This document shows positions 37,324 through 47,110 of a stretch of 64,000 nt of DNA, in pieces. The position numbers and the translations under genes are program-made. Source of the stretch: Rhodopirellula baltica (GTDB taxonomy: Bacteria; Planctomycetota; Planctomycetia; Pirellulales; Pirellulaceae); contig PPHI01000008.1 in NCBI GenBank assembly GCA_002901265.1, positions 1 through 64,000 of the forward strand, written 5' to 3'. The notes under the pieces were generated by a model. The model saw only the letters and a list, made by a program, of their open reading frames with translations, searched no databases and had not been told where the DNA came from. The first letter of the stretch is position 1, and every line of letters starts with the position of its first letter.

Positions 37324-39819
37324 ATGTTCGTTCGAATGAAATCGTTTTTCTTGGCCTGCCTTGCCGCAGTCGTCTTCTCTGCTGGCTGCTATTGCCAAGA
37401 CAGTCAATCGCTGGAGAGGCTTGCTCAGGGGAACCAGCCAGCATCTCCGATGCGGTTTGTGTCGTTTGATCAAGTGACGATGGACGATCAGATTTGGCAG
37501 CCGCGAATTCGGCTGCTGGTCAACAATACTTTGCCGCATGCCTTCAAGAACACCGAAGTTGCTCAGCGGCGACTGCGTCTTTGCGCGGAGTGGCTGGAGA
37601 GTGGCGGCAAGACGGAAAAGCCAGAGCCACATCGCTTCAACACCTCCGATTTGTACAAGGTGATGGAAGGTGCGGCGTTGATGATTCAGTCGGAGCCTAA
37701 CGACGAGATCGAAGCGATGATGGATCGCATCATCCAGGTGATCACTCGAGCTCAATCGCCAGACGGCTACCTTTACGTCCCACACATCACCGGTTCGATC
37801 CACAAGAATGAGATGGGAGACCGTCCATACAGTTTCCTGATCCATAGCCACGAGCTTTACAACGTCGGGCATCTGTACGAAGCCGCGGTTGCATACGCTC
37901 AAGCCACCGGCAAAACGGAATTGTTGGATGTTGCGGAGAAGAATGCGGCCCACGTCCGGCGAGCGATTTTTGAAGGTGATCCAAACTACAACAATGGCAA
38001 GCCCATCATGCAGGCGCCGGGACACCAGGAAATCGAAATCGGCTTGCTGAAGCTGTATGGCTATACCGGGAAAGACATTTACTTGCGAATGGCAAAGCGG
38101 TTTTTGGATATCCGTGGAGTGACCTTTGTTCCCGATGGCGATGGAGTCAATTCGGCTGCGTACGCACAGCAACACCTTCCGGTTGCGAGGCAGACGACCG
38201 CCACCGGGCATGCTGTCCGTGCGACCTATCAGTACGCAGCGATGGCCGAGGTCGATAGTCTGCGAGGTTCAGATGACTACTCAGAAGCCTTGGGTCACAT
38301 TTGGCACGATATCGTTGATCGCAAAATGCATATCACCGGAGGATTGGGGGCGGTTCATGGCATCGAGGGTTTTGGGCCAGATTACGTGTTGCCCAACAAG
38401 GATACCTATCTTGAAACCTGTGCGGCGGTCGGCAATGTATTCTTCAACATGCGAATGTATCTCAAGTATCGAGATGCAAAGTATGTGGATGTTGCCGAAG
38501 TCGCGTTACTAAACAACTGCCTTGCCGGGATGGGGGAAGACGGCACGACGTTCTTCTATCCGAACCCACTGGAAGCCGATCAGAGGCACCAGCCGCGTAG
38601 CGGTTGGTTTGGCACTGCGTGCTGCCCTTCGAATATTGCTCGCTTGATCCCGCAGGTTTCAGGCTACATGTATGCCAGCGACCAGCAAAGCGTCGATTGC
38701 GTATTGTACGGCAGCAATTCGACAACTGTTGCGATAGATGGTGTGTCCGTAAAGCTACGGCAGACGACTGACTATCCTTGGTCTGGAACGATCAACCTCG
38801 ATGTGAAGCCAACGGAGAGTGTCACATTCCCATTGCGTCTCCGCATTCCGACTTGGGCGGGAGCACAGCTGGTCCCTGGCGAGTTGTATTCCTTCGCCGA
38901 TCCGGCACCGCAGTGGGAAGTCAAAATCAACGGAGAGTCGGTTCAGGCTGAGGCCATTGACGGCTTCGTCAGCTTGTCGCGTGAATGGAAAGCCGGCGAC
39001 AACGTGCAATTGACTTTGCCGATGCCGGTACGGAAAAACCTCTGTGTGGACAAAGTAGAAGCGAATCGCGGTCGTTTTTGCTTCTCTCGAGGGCCAGTCG
39101 TCTATTGTGCCGAAGGAATTGACAACGACGGTGCGGTTCAGCGTTTTTTCGTTCCAGAGTTTGACTCGAAACAAGTGAAGGAAGAGGCAACGGAAAAGGG
39201 CTGGCCTGAGTTGATCGTCGCAGCGAAAGAACGAAAGCTTGAATCGGCATCCTCGGATCACCCTTTGCGATTGCTACCGTATTTTGCTTGGAGTAATCGC
39301 GACCGTAGCTCGATGCAGGTGTGGTTTCCTGAGAATGAAACATTGGCGACGCCTGACCTTACTTCGCCGGATAACTTGCGGTTTGCCGCGGTCAAAGCAT
39401 CTCACACTTTCGCTCAAGACAATGTCGATGCGATGCGAATGAAGCATACGCCAAAATCCTCCGCTGACACTTCGATCCCGCGCTGGACCAGTTGGCCACA
39501 AACCGGCAAGGAACAGTGGGTGGAAATTTCGTTGGATGAACCGATGGAAATCCGCAGCGTCGGTGTCTATTTCTACGATGACAAAGGCGGTGTGCAAGTA
39601 CCAATGTCATGGGAGGTTCAGGTACCAAAAGGGCAGCAATGGGAAACGATGCGGATCTACAATACGGACCAGTACAGCGTGCTGCCGGACAACTACAACA
39701 CAGTTCATCCTGCCGACAAGACTGTCGCTGATCGCTTGCGTCTACGCTTGGTACCCCAACATGGCCAGACGTCTGTGGGAATTCTTTCGGTCGACATTGA
39801 CGCGGCAAGTTCGAAATAG
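37324..39819 (+). CDS. GH127-family glycosidase (beta-L-arabinofuranosidase-like)
   Basis: About 832 residues from the ATG at 37324; the frame also opens at ATG 37288 and has another ATG at 37336. A signal peptide or lipobox-like leader (FFLACLAAVVFSAGC) precedes the (alpha/alpha)6-barrel catalytic domain. Numbered from 37324, Glu348 (HGIEGFG), Glu364-x-Cys366 (YLETCAAVG) and Cys433-Cys434 (GTACCPSN) match, in spacing of 16 and 2 residues, the acid/base Glu322, zinc-binding Glu338 and Cys340 and the catalytic Cys417/418 of HypBA1. The C-terminal region (EQWVEISLDEPMEIRSVGVY onward) resembles a carbohydrate-binding beta-sandwich. The likely activity is removal of furanosyl arabinose, but substrate is not proven. 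A strong terminator follows. Confidence 0.92.
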   Translation: MFVRMKSFFLACLAAVVFSAGCYCQDSQSLERLAQGNQPASPMRFVSFDQVTMDDQIWQPRIRLLVNNTLPHAFKNTEVAQRRLRLCAEWLESGGKTEKPEPHRFNTSDLYKVMEGAALMIQSEPNDEIEAMMDRIIQVITRAQSPDGYLYVPHITGSIHKNEMGDRPYSFLIHSHELYNVGHLYEAAVAYAQATGKTELLDVAEKNAAHVRRAIFEGDPNYNNGKPIMQAPGHQEIEIGLLKLYGYTGKDIYLRMAKRFLDIRGVTFVPDGDGVNSAAYAQQHLPVARQTTATGHAVRATYQYAAMAEVDSLRGSDDYSEALGHIWHDIVDRKMHITGGLGAVHGIEGFGPDYVLPNKDTYLETCAAVGNVFFNMRMYLKYRDAKYVDVAEVALLNNCLAGMGEDGTTFFYPNPLEADQRHQPRSGWFGTACCPSNIARLIPQVSGYMYASDQQSVDCVLYGSNSTTVAIDGVSVKLRQTTDYPWSGTINLDVKPTESVTFPLRLRIPTWAGAQLVPGELYSFADPAPQWEVKINGESVQAEAIDGFVSLSREWKAGDNVQLTLPMPVRKNLCVDKVEANRGRFCFSRGPVVYCAEGIDNDGAVQRFFVPEFDSKQVKEEATEKGWPELIVAAKERKLESASSDHPLRLLPYFAWSNRDRSSMQVWFPENETLATPDLTSPDNLRFAAVKASHTFAQDNVDAMRMKHTPKSSADTSIPRWTSWPQTGKEQWVEISLDEPMEIRSVGVYFYDDKGGVQVPMSWEVQVPKGQQWETMRIYNTDQYSVLPDNYNTVHPADKTVADRLRLRLVPQHGQTSVGILSVDIDAASSK

Positions 39820-39894
39820 TGTCACTGGATCTCAAGATGCCACAGCTGTTTGCCGCTGGGTGATTTCAAGTCCGACACTCAAATCTTGAGTAGC

Positions 39895-39933
39895 TCCAAC
39901 CAACTCTACATGACGCAAGTTGGTTGGATTTTT
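39895..39933 (+). terminator. Rho-independent terminator after the GH127 gene
   Basis: Perfect 11-bp stem: TCCAACCAACT (39895-39905), 12-nt loop, AGTTGGTTGGA (39918-39928), followed by TTTTT at 39929-39933. It lies 76 bases after the stop codon. Confidence 0.85.
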
Positions 39934-40209
39934 CGAGAATAGCAAACTGGCAAGGGATGTCACTCGCCATCGCATCCACGAGTTTGCACCGCTAGCTCGC
40001 AGGAAAGCTGCGTCGACAATAATCTCGACATTCACGCCATTGAAGCGAAACAGAACGTCACTTTCGCGGGAACATAACGCGACATTGATAAAGTCTATCG
40101 GCCGTTAGTTCAATGATTGGCAAAAGTGCGCCTTGAAGTTTGCAGGCGCTATTCTGGTTGCGGCAAGCATTCGCTTGTAAAATCGTACCTCATGTGACCG
40201 ACTAATCGC

Positions 40210-40273
40210 ATGATACCTGTCAGGCACAAAGGAATCACGCTGTAAGTTGTACCCAATTCGGTGCAGGTATCAT
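40210..40273. promoter_or_regulatory. 10-bp inverted repeat upstream of the RND operon
   Basis: ATGATACCTG at 40210-40219 and its exact reverse complement CAGGTATCAT at 40264-40273, 44 bases apart, about 90-150 bases before the start codon. This spacing fits a pair of operator half sites, a regulator loop, or the ends of a small mobile remnant. No regulator gene adjoins it. Confidence 0.4.
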
Positions 40274-40307
40274 CTGGACACAGCGTTGCGGCAAGTCACA
40301 CGTTTCG

Positions 40308-40330
40308 CCGTGAGCGTCGATTGCTCACGG
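40308..40330 (+). promoter_or_regulatory. Perfect 8-bp hairpin just before the RND adaptor gene
   Basis: CCGTGAGC (40308-40315), loop GTCGATT, GCTCACGG (40323-40330), 31 bases upstream of the ATG at 40362. It could be an operator palindrome or a 5' leader stem-loop. Confidence 0.45.
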
Positions 40331-40361
40331 AGCAGTTTTGGCCAGACAAATTGACGAACTC

Positions 40362-41528
40362 ATGAAATCCACAATCGCCTCGGTCGGTGCATTTGCGATG
40401 GTCGCCTTATTTATAGGCTGTGACCGCTCCTCTGTTTCTGCGGATGCTTCCCAACGCCAGGCGAAAGTTCAAAGGGTCATCTTTGCGGATGCCATTGAGG
40501 AAGAAATCACCGACTATGTTGAATTGGTTGGCCGCCTCAAGGCAGACAAAAGTGTCTCCATTCGGTCTCGAGTTTCTGGCTTCTTAGAAAAAACGCACTT
40601 TACCGATGGGCAGACGGTGGAGGCGGGAGATTTGCTGTTTTCGATCGAGCCCGACGAGTATCAAGCGGTTTACGACCAAGCAAAAGCACAGATCGAAGTT
40701 GCCGAAGCACAGCTCGACTTGGCCACAAAGAAGCTGGCTCGTTCGGATAAACTTATCCAATCACAGGCAATGTCGGTTGAGGAATACGAGCAAAACAAAT
40801 CTTCAGTTGCCGAAGCCGCCGCGCGTCTTATTGCAATGAAGGCGGATGCAGAACGCGTCAGGCTGGATGTCGATTACACCAAAGTGATTACACCGATCAC
40901 TGGGCGAGTCGATCGCGCATTGCTTGATGAAGGAAACTTCGTCACCGGTGGGCTGACGGGCGGTTCTGTGTTGGCAAACGTCGTCAGTATTCATCCGATT
41001 AAGGCGGTGGCCAATGTCGACGAAAGTGTTCGGTTGAAATTTATGCGGCGACAACGCGAGGTTGCCGGCGACGACTTCAAGCAAGCTGACAAACTGAGTG
41101 AACTTCAGATCCCGTGTTGGTTGCAGCTACAAGACGAGACCGGGTTTCCTCACGAAGGGACACTTGAATATGGTGAAATCCAAGTCGATGCAACGACCGG
41201 AACGTCTCGTCTACGCGCCGTTTTTGACAACGTAGACGGACTGTTGACTCCGGGGATGTTTGTCCGTCTGAAATTGCCGGTTTCAACTCCGCATCAGGCA
41301 GTGTTGATTCCCGATACCGCAATTGGGACTGATCAGGCAACAAAGTTTGTTTACGTCATTGATGACCAAAAGCAGATCGAGTTTCGTTCGGTAGAGATCG
41401 GCGATCGTCGTGACAAAGATCGAGTAGTACTTTCGGGTTTGCAGCCTGGTGAGTCGGTCGTCATCAAGGGGATGCAACTGGTGCAACCGGGAATGACCGT
41501 CGAGCCGATTGCCAATTCGTCGGAATGA
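40362..41528 (+). CDS. RND efflux periplasmic adaptor (membrane fusion) lipoprotein
   Basis: A 388-residue AcrA/MexA/HlyD-type adaptor. The frame opens at a TTG at 40338, but the ATG at 40362 gives a proper lipoprotein signal (VGAFAMVALFIGC, with Cys as lipid site). Domains: barrel-sandwich lipoyl halves (VSIRSRVSGFLEKTHFTDGQ, EAGDLLFSIEPDEYQAVYDQ), a helical hairpin (AQIEVAEAQLDLATKKLARS), the second lipoyl half (DYTKVITPITGRVDRALL) and beta-barrel (SRLRAVFDNVDGLLTPGMFV), ending with the membrane-proximal domain. It bridges the inner-membrane pump and an outer-membrane channel. It is 62 bases before the pump gene. Confidence 0.94.
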   Translation: MKSTIASVGAFAMVALFIGCDRSSVSADASQRQAKVQRVIFADAIEEEITDYVELVGRLKADKSVSIRSRVSGFLEKTHFTDGQTVEAGDLLFSIEPDEYQAVYDQAKAQIEVAEAQLDLATKKLARSDKLIQSQAMSVEEYEQNKSSVAEAAARLIAMKADAERVRLDVDYTKVITPITGRVDRALLDEGNFVTGGLTGGSVLANVVSIHPIKAVANVDESVRLKFMRRQREVAGDDFKQADKLSELQIPCWLQLQDETGFPHEGTLEYGEIQVDATTGTSRLRAVFDNVDGLLTPGMFVRLKLPVSTPHQAVLIPDTAIGTDQATKFVYVIDDQKQIEFRSVEIGDRRDKDRVVLSGLQPGESVVIKGMQLVQPGMTVEPIANSSE

Positions 41529-41590
41529 ATCCATCAGTGTGAAACCGGCGTTCTTGGCATCCATCACCGTCCATCACCCGAATTTCAACC

Positions 41591-44500
41591 ATGTCGCAGT
41601 TCTTCATCGATCGGCCAATCTTCGCTAGCGTTATTTCAGTTCTGATTGTGCTTGCGGGCGGCATTTTCGTCTGGACGCTACCGGTCGCCCAATACCCGGA
41701 GATTACCCCGCCGTCCGTATTGGTCACTACCAAGTATCCTGGGGCTAGCAGCGAAGTCGTTGCTGAAACGGTCGCGGCGCCGATCGAACAGCAAGTCACC
41801 GGCGTCGAAAACATGCTTTACATGTCGAGCCAATCGACCAATGACGGCGGCTATTCGTTGACAGTGACGTTCGAAGTTGGCACGGATTTGGACATGGCAC
41901 AGGTGCTAGTTCAAAACCGAGTTAACTTGGCGACACCGACTTTACCGACCGAGGTGAAAAACATTGGTGTCTCGGTCGTCAAAGCATCCGCAAGTTCCTT
42001 GCTGGCGGTAACCTTCTTTTCACCTGATCAAACGCGCGATCAACTGTACCTGAGCAATTTCGGAACGATACGCGTCAAAGACGAACTGGCTCGGATCGAA
42101 GGAGTCGGCAACATCACGATCATCGGCCAGCGTGATTACAGCATGCGGGTTTGGTTGGATCCGAACCGGATGGCCGCACTGGGCTTGGTTGCTGGTGACG
42201 TGATTGCTTCACTGCGAGAGCAGAATATTCAAGTTGCGGCGGGAGCATTGGGGCGTCCTCCCGTCCCGAGTGGTTTGGACTTTCAGTACACGCTGAAAAC
42301 TCTCGGGCGATTGTCAACGGCCGATGAATTTGCGGACATCATCATCAAGACTGGCCAGGATGGGCAGATTGTCCGGTTACGCGATGTCGCGACTGACCGA
42401 CGAACGGACGAAAAAGGAAACACGTTTGGAGGCATTGCATTTGGTGCGGGGTTTGAGGACACCAAATGTAAGCTTGATGGCGTTCCGGCATCAGGATTGA
42501 TGATTTATCAACTTCCCGGTTCGAACGCACTCGACACCGCCAATCGCGTTCGCGAGAAAATGGACGAGCTACGGAAAGGTTTTCCGGCAGGCGTCGAATA
42601 CACGATTAGCTATGACACAACGCCGTTTATCAGTGAATCGATTCACGAGGTTTTCAAGTCACTTCGTGACGCGATTTTTCTCGTCGCGATCGTGGTGTTG
42701 GTTTTCTTGCAGTCATGGCGTGCCGCAATCATCCCGTTGATCGCGGTACCGGTCGCAATCATTGGGACCTTCGCCGTGATGGCGGCGATCGGGTTCAGCC
42801 TTAACAACCTTTCACTTTTCGGATTGGTGCTCGCGATCGGGATCGTTGTGGATGATGCGATTGTCGTGGTTGAAGCAATCGAACATAAGCTTGAGCACGG
42901 GATGGGACCGGTCGAGGCTTCGAAAGCGGCAATGCTTGAGGTCACCACGCCGATTATTGCGATCTCGGCCGTGCTGATGTGCGTGTTTATTCCGTGCCTG
43001 TTTATTTCAGGCATCACCGGGCAATTTTTCAAACAGTTTGCGGCAACCATTGCGGTATCGACTTTCTTTAGTGCGGTCAATTCGTTGACTCTTAGCCCCG
43101 CGTTGAGCGCGTTGTTGCTGCGACCGAAATCCGACCAGCGAGATTGGCTGTCACGGTTTCTAAACTTGACGTTGGGCTGGTTCTTCAAACTTTTCAATCG
43201 CTTTTTTGGAACGGTCTCAGAGGTGTACGCCGGTATGGCGGGGTGGTTGGTGAGGATGTCCGTGATCGTGTTGGTGATTTACGCCGGACTGATCTGGGGG
43301 ACCTACAAAGGGATGACGACTGTTCCTGCCGGCTTCGTGCCATCTCAGGACAAGGGGTATCTGCTGGTCGACATTCAGCTACCCGATTCGGCGTCGCTGG
43401 AACGCACCGAAAAGGTTGTCGCAAAGCTGAGCAACGCATTGTTGGGGAAGCGGAATGGCGATAGCCAGCATCTCGCGAAGACCGTCATGGAAAGTCGCAC
43501 CCAATCCGAAAACACGCATTCGAAAGACGCTGCTCTCCGCGATGCTGATCTCGGCGATATGGCGGGCGTCGACCACATGCTTGAAGTTGTCGGGCAGTCG
43601 TTTGTGCAGGGAGCTGTCGGCTCGAACTTTGCATCGATCTTTGTGATTTTGGACCCGTTTCATGATCGTCAGGATGACTCGCTCTATTCTGAGCAGATCG
43701 CGATGCGAATCCGACAAACCGCAGCCGAGTCGATTCTAGATGCCCGAGTTGCCGTATTTGGTCCACCACCAGTCGACGGATTGGGAAGCGGCGGTGGTCT
43801 GAAGATCATGGTTCGAGATATCGGGCAGATCGGGCTCTCGGAACTGGAGAAAGTCACTGGCGAGTTGGCCCGTGAAGGTTCTTCTCAGCCGGACATTTTG
43901 GGCATGCAAAGTGGATTCCGTGCGGACACGCCGCAGATGTTTGTCGACGTGGATCGCGAAAAATGCAAAGCGATGAATGTTCTGCTTAGCGATGTGTTTA
44001 CGACGCTACAGTTGTATCTTGGCGGCTACTACGTCAACGACTTTAATGCTTTCGGGCGAACCTGGCAGGTCAACTTGCAGGCCGATCCGTTGTTCCGTCT
44101 CTCGCCAGAGCAAGTCACACAGCTTTACGTCCGCAGTGTCAGTGGAGAGATGGTGCCCTTGGGCGCGTTGTGTAGCGTGCACGACGTAACGGGGCCCGCG
44201 TCGGTGCAGCGTTACAATGGCTTCGCCGCTGCCGCGATCAACGGTTTGGCTGTGCCCGGTGTCAGCTCCGGGGACTCGATCAAGACCGTCGAGCGAGTGG
44301 TTGCTGACACTCTGCCATTTGGATTTGATACCCAGTGGACCGAATTGACGTACTTGCAAATCCAATCAGGCAATACAGCGTTGATTGTCTTCGCACTCGC
44401 AGTCGTACTCGTTTTCTTGGTGTTGGCTGCTCAATACGAAAGTTTGAAACTGCCTTTCGCCGTCGTGCTTGTCGTCCCGATGTGCCTGCTCTGTTCGGTG

Positions 44501-44872
44501 ATCGGTGTCGCATTGGCGGGGATGGACATCAATATCTTTGTGCAAATCGGCTTCGTCGTTCTGGTTGGTTTGGCAAGCAAAAACGCGATATTGATTGTTG
44601 AATTTGCCAACGAGCAGCAAGAGCAAGGGCTTAGCAAATTTGATGCAACCATTGAAGCGTGTCGTTTGCGTCTGCGTCCTATCATCATGACTTCACTGGC
44701 TTTCATCCTAGGCGTCGTGCCGCTAGTGCTAGGAAGTGGAGCTGGCGCAGAGATGCGTTCGACACTTGGAGTCGCAGTGTTCTCTGGGATGTTAGGCGTC
44801 ACGTTTTTCGGGATCTTCCTAACGCCCGTCTTCTACTACGTCTTGGCGGGACAAACCAAAAAAGAGACCTGA
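41591..44872 (+). CDS. RND multidrug efflux transporter (AcrB/MexB, HAE1 type)
   Basis: A 1093-residue RND pump starting FFIDRPIFASVISVLIVLAG, the standard N-terminus. TM4 has the proton-relay pair Asp421-Asp422 in GIVVDDAIVVVE, and TM10 has Lys997 in GLASKNAILIVEFAN. The porter domain has the ANV/TP motifs (AAPIEQQVTGVENMLYMSSQ). It exports hydrophobic compounds using the proton gradient. It lacks an adjacent outer-membrane factor gene, so a TolC-like partner must be encoded elsewhere. Length is slightly above the usual 1030-1050, with additional residues in the periplasmic loop around residue 630. Confidence 0.96.
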   Translation: MSQFFIDRPIFASVISVLIVLAGGIFVWTLPVAQYPEITPPSVLVTTKYPGASSEVVAETVAAPIEQQVTGVENMLYMSSQSTNDGGYSLTVTFEVGTDLDMAQVLVQNRVNLATPTLPTEVKNIGVSVVKASASSLLAVTFFSPDQTRDQLYLSNFGTIRVKDELARIEGVGNITIIGQRDYSMRVWLDPNRMAALGLVAGDVIASLREQNIQVAAGALGRPPVPSGLDFQYTLKTLGRLSTADEFADIIIKTGQDGQIVRLRDVATDRRTDEKGNTFGGIAFGAGFEDTKCKLDGVPASGLMIYQLPGSNALDTANRVREKMDELRKGFPAGVEYTISYDTTPFISESIHEVFKSLRDAIFLVAIVVLVFLQSWRAAIIPLIAVPVAIIGTFAVMAAIGFSLNNLSLFGLVLAIGIVVDDAIVVVEAIEHKLEHGMGPVEASKAAMLEVTTPIIAISAVLMCVFIPCLFISGITGQFFKQFAATIAVSTFFSAVNSLTLSPALSALLLRPKSDQRDWLSRFLNLTLGWFFKLFNRFFGTVSEVYAGMAGWLVRMSVIVLVIYAGLIWGTYKGMTTVPAGFVPSQDKGYLLVDIQLPDSASLERTEKVVAKLSNALLGKRNGDSQHLAKTVMESRTQSENTHSKDAALRDADLGDMAGVDHMLEVVGQSFVQGAVGSNFASIFVILDPFHDRQDDSLYSEQIAMRIRQTAAESILDARVAVFGPPPVDGLGSGGGLKIMVRDIGQIGLSELEKVTGELAREGSSQPDILGMQSGFRADTPQMFVDVDREKCKAMNVLLSDVFTTLQLYLGGYYVNDFNAFGRTWQVNLQADPLFRLSPEQVTQLYVRSVSGEMVPLGALCSVHDVTGPASVQRYNGFAAAAINGLAVPGVSSGDSIKTVERVVADTLPFGFDTQWTELTYLQIQSGNTALIVFALAVVLVFLVLAAQYESLKLPFAVVLVVPMCLLCSVIGVALAGMDINIFVQIGFVVLVGLASKNAILIVEFANEQQEQGLSKFDATIEACRLRLRPIIMTSLAFILGVVPLVLGSGAGAEMRSTLGVAVFSGMLGVTFFGIFLTPVFYYVLAGQTKKET

Positions 44873-44977
44873 AGCCGTACCGATTGGATGGCTCAAACCG
44901 TGGCGTTTTGATTGGAGGTGAATTGAATCAATCGCCAATTGAAGTCTGTTCGCAAAAGTCCCACTACAGCATTCGTG

Positions 44978-47110
44978 CTAGTTGGAACTTGGCCCCACCT
45001 GCTTGATCGCACCGTTGGTTGTATTGGCTTTGTCGAAGGAGGGGAAAATGAATCGAAACGTTGTACCCTCATTGGGTTTGGATTCGATTTCGATCTCTCC
45101 ACCCAGCATCTGGCAGGCTTCCTTTACAGCGGCCATCCCGACGCCACGTCCGGAAATTTCCGTGACGGTTTCTTTCGTTGAAAACCCATCGGTCAGGATC
45201 GCATTTGCCATTTCGTCGTTGGTTTCGCAAGGAAACCCTAGCTTTTTGCAGCGGGCGGCGACTTTGACCCAGTTGATCCCGGCGCCGTCATCGGCGACTT
45301 CGAAGACAAATAGGTCCGGAAACTCTTGTGCTCTCAGACGAACGCGACCATTCGCGTCTTTCCCGAGCTGAATACGTTCATCGATTGGTTCAATGCCGTG
45401 ATCGATCGCATTACGCACCACATGTACCACGGAGCCCCAAAAAGCATTCCAACTTTCGCAATGCGGTTGCCGGATGTCGGCTGCAAGCACATCGATTTCC
45501 AATTCTTCTTTTCCCAGGCGCTGCGCCAGCTGACGAGCACGCTCCGCAATCAGTTCCAAGCGTTTACTGACTCGATCCCAACTCCATCGGCGCATCATCA
45601 TCGCGAGAGCCTCACTGGATGCGCCGTTCTCTGCCGCCAGCAGCGTCGCTTCAAAAGCTTCTTTGTCGATCGAGATTTGGTCGGCCCTTTCGATGTCGAT
45701 GATCGTTGAAATTCGACTCCGGATCGATGTCCATTGGGCGGCAATCAAGTCTCGCTGCGAGTTGGTGCAGCCGCCAACCTCCTCACAAAGTTCATTTTCG
45801 AGTTGATGAATCCAGCGGGAGAATTGATTCATGCCAAATAGCCCACAGTTTCCCTTGAGCGTGTGGATCCAGCGACGCTCTTCGGCGTCAGATCCTTTTC
45901 CTGATGTGAGCTTTGAAACTAACCGATCGGATTCTTTGACAAATGCAATTAGGCTTTTCGGATCACGAACGAAATGGGAGAAAATGGCCATCTGTTCTCG
46001 CTGAACTTCACTGGCCCGTTCTGCTTCGAGTTCGGACGTGATATCGGTGCAGATAACCAGGAGATGTTCTAAGCGATCTCCCAGATGAACCGGTCGGTAT
46101 CCCAACCTGAATTCTTTTCCATCGTAATGAAATCGACTTGGTAGTTGCTCGATACCGAGTTCGATCGGCATCCAATCATAAGAAAGTTGTTCCCAGCCGA
46201 GTTCAAGGCCATCAGCTAGCGCCTGGTCGTAGCTTTGAAGCCATCCCCAAAGCGTTTGGCCAGATTCTGGGAGGTCAAACCAATCACAAAATCGTGTCGA
46301 TGGCTGGTTCGCGAAGGTACCATCGAGCCGAACCATGACTAATCCTTCAGCCACGTTATTGACGACCAACATTGCCGATGCGTGAGCAAGTTCGGCTTTC
46401 ACGCAAGCTTGCTCAGCGAGTTCGGTTGCGGACTGCAGCTTTTGCGCGGAAACCTTTTGTGCCGCACCAAATGACAGCCCAGCCGCAACAACTACCGTGA
46501 TCAACCCTACGGCAATGATCAGTCGGTAGGTACTCTCGTACGCAGCAGGAATCGGTGTGGTGGGAAACAGATAGTAGTCGTCGAGCCAGTAGAGGAAGAC
46601 CAGAGTCGCTACAGACACGGAGTACCAAAACAGTCCCGATCGGCAACCACCAATCATTGTGGCGATCAGCGGAGCAAAATAGAACCAACACAACCCGGTC
46701 GCATTGATCCCACCGGTCGTGAATAGGACGCCGCCAACTCCGACGTAACATGTCAGCGCCATCATGTTGCCGGCAATCTTGGTCGATTCCGTCCACCGGA
46801 AAAGCAAGAAAGCCAAGGGGGCAGTAAAAAAAGCCTGCCCTGGAGCGAGCGCTGGCAAGGGCAGGCCCATCACTGCATAGACCAGCGAATAAGTTGTGCC
46901 CGCAACGAATACGATGATGGCACTGTTGACCGTCAGGCGTCCAACACGCAGTTTTTCTGCGTCGCCCGTTCGATAGGCGCTGGGCAATGCCTGATCGACC
47001 ACACGAACAACTCGTTCGCATGCACGTTGGACGCAAGACAGGTTCAAGGTAGCTATCCTGGTTTGAAGGTGTTCAAACCTAGCCCATTGGGCACTTTGTG
47101 ACCGAGGCAC
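44978..47110 (-). CDS. Membrane histidine kinase with PAS, Hpt and CheA-like ATPase domains
   Basis: A 710-residue protein. Residues about 60-225 hold six or so transmembrane helices (SAIIVFVAGTTYSLVYAVMG, GLCWFYFAPLIATMIGG, LIIAVGLITVVVAAGLS), followed by a PAS-like domain (residues about 245-365, LVVNNVAEGLVMVRLDGTF, VICTDITSELEAE). Around 380-500 is an Hpt domain with phosphoacceptor His416 in WIHTLKGNCGLFG. The C-terminal ATPase is CheA-like: HVVRNAIDHGIEP (N box), VADDGAGIN (G1), GRGVGMAAVKEACQMLGGEI (G2), and there is no CheW-like domain. The ATPase probably phosphorylates the Hpt histidine. The start is uncertain: GTG at 47110 or an internal GTG/TTG. The adjacent response regulator is absent. 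It is convergent with the RND pump. Confidence 0.9.
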   Translation of the reverse strand: MPRSQSAQWARFEHLQTRIATLNLSCVQRACERVVRVVDQALPSAYRTGDAEKLRVGRLTVNSAIIVFVAGTTYSLVYAVMGLPLPALAPGQAFFTAPLAFLLFRWTESTKIAGNMMALTCYVGVGGVLFTTGGINATGLCWFYFAPLIATMIGGCRSGLFWYSVSVATLVFLYWLDDYYLFPTTPIPAAYESTYRLIIAVGLITVVVAAGLSFGAAQKVSAQKLQSATELAEQACVKAELAHASAMLVVNNVAEGLVMVRLDGTFANQPSTRFCDWFDLPESGQTLWGWLQSYDQALADGLELGWEQLSYDWMPIELGIEQLPSRFHYDGKEFRLGYRPVHLGDRLEHLLVICTDITSELEAERASEVQREQMAIFSHFVRDPKSLIAFVKESDRLVSKLTSGKGSDAEERRWIHTLKGNCGLFGMNQFSRWIHQLENELCEEVGGCTNSQRDLIAAQWTSIRSRISTIIDIERADQISIDKEAFEATLLAAENGASSEALAMMMRRWSWDRVSKRLELIAERARQLAQRLGKEELEIDVLAADIRQPHCESWNAFWGSVVHVVRNAIDHGIEPIDERIQLGKDANGRVRLRAQEFPDLFVFEVADDGAGINWVKVAARCKKLGFPCETNDEMANAILTDGFSTKETVTEISGRGVGMAAVKEACQMLGGEIEIESKPNEGTTFRFIFPSFDKANTTNGAIKQVGPSSN

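Larger units (their letters stand above)
39820..40361. other. Regulatory-looking intergenic region before the RND operon
   Basis: 542 bases without a gene. It holds a terminator for the GH127 gene (39895-39933), a 10-bp inverted repeat (40210-40273) and a perfect 8-bp hairpin (40308-40330), both listed separately. Confidence 0.6.
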
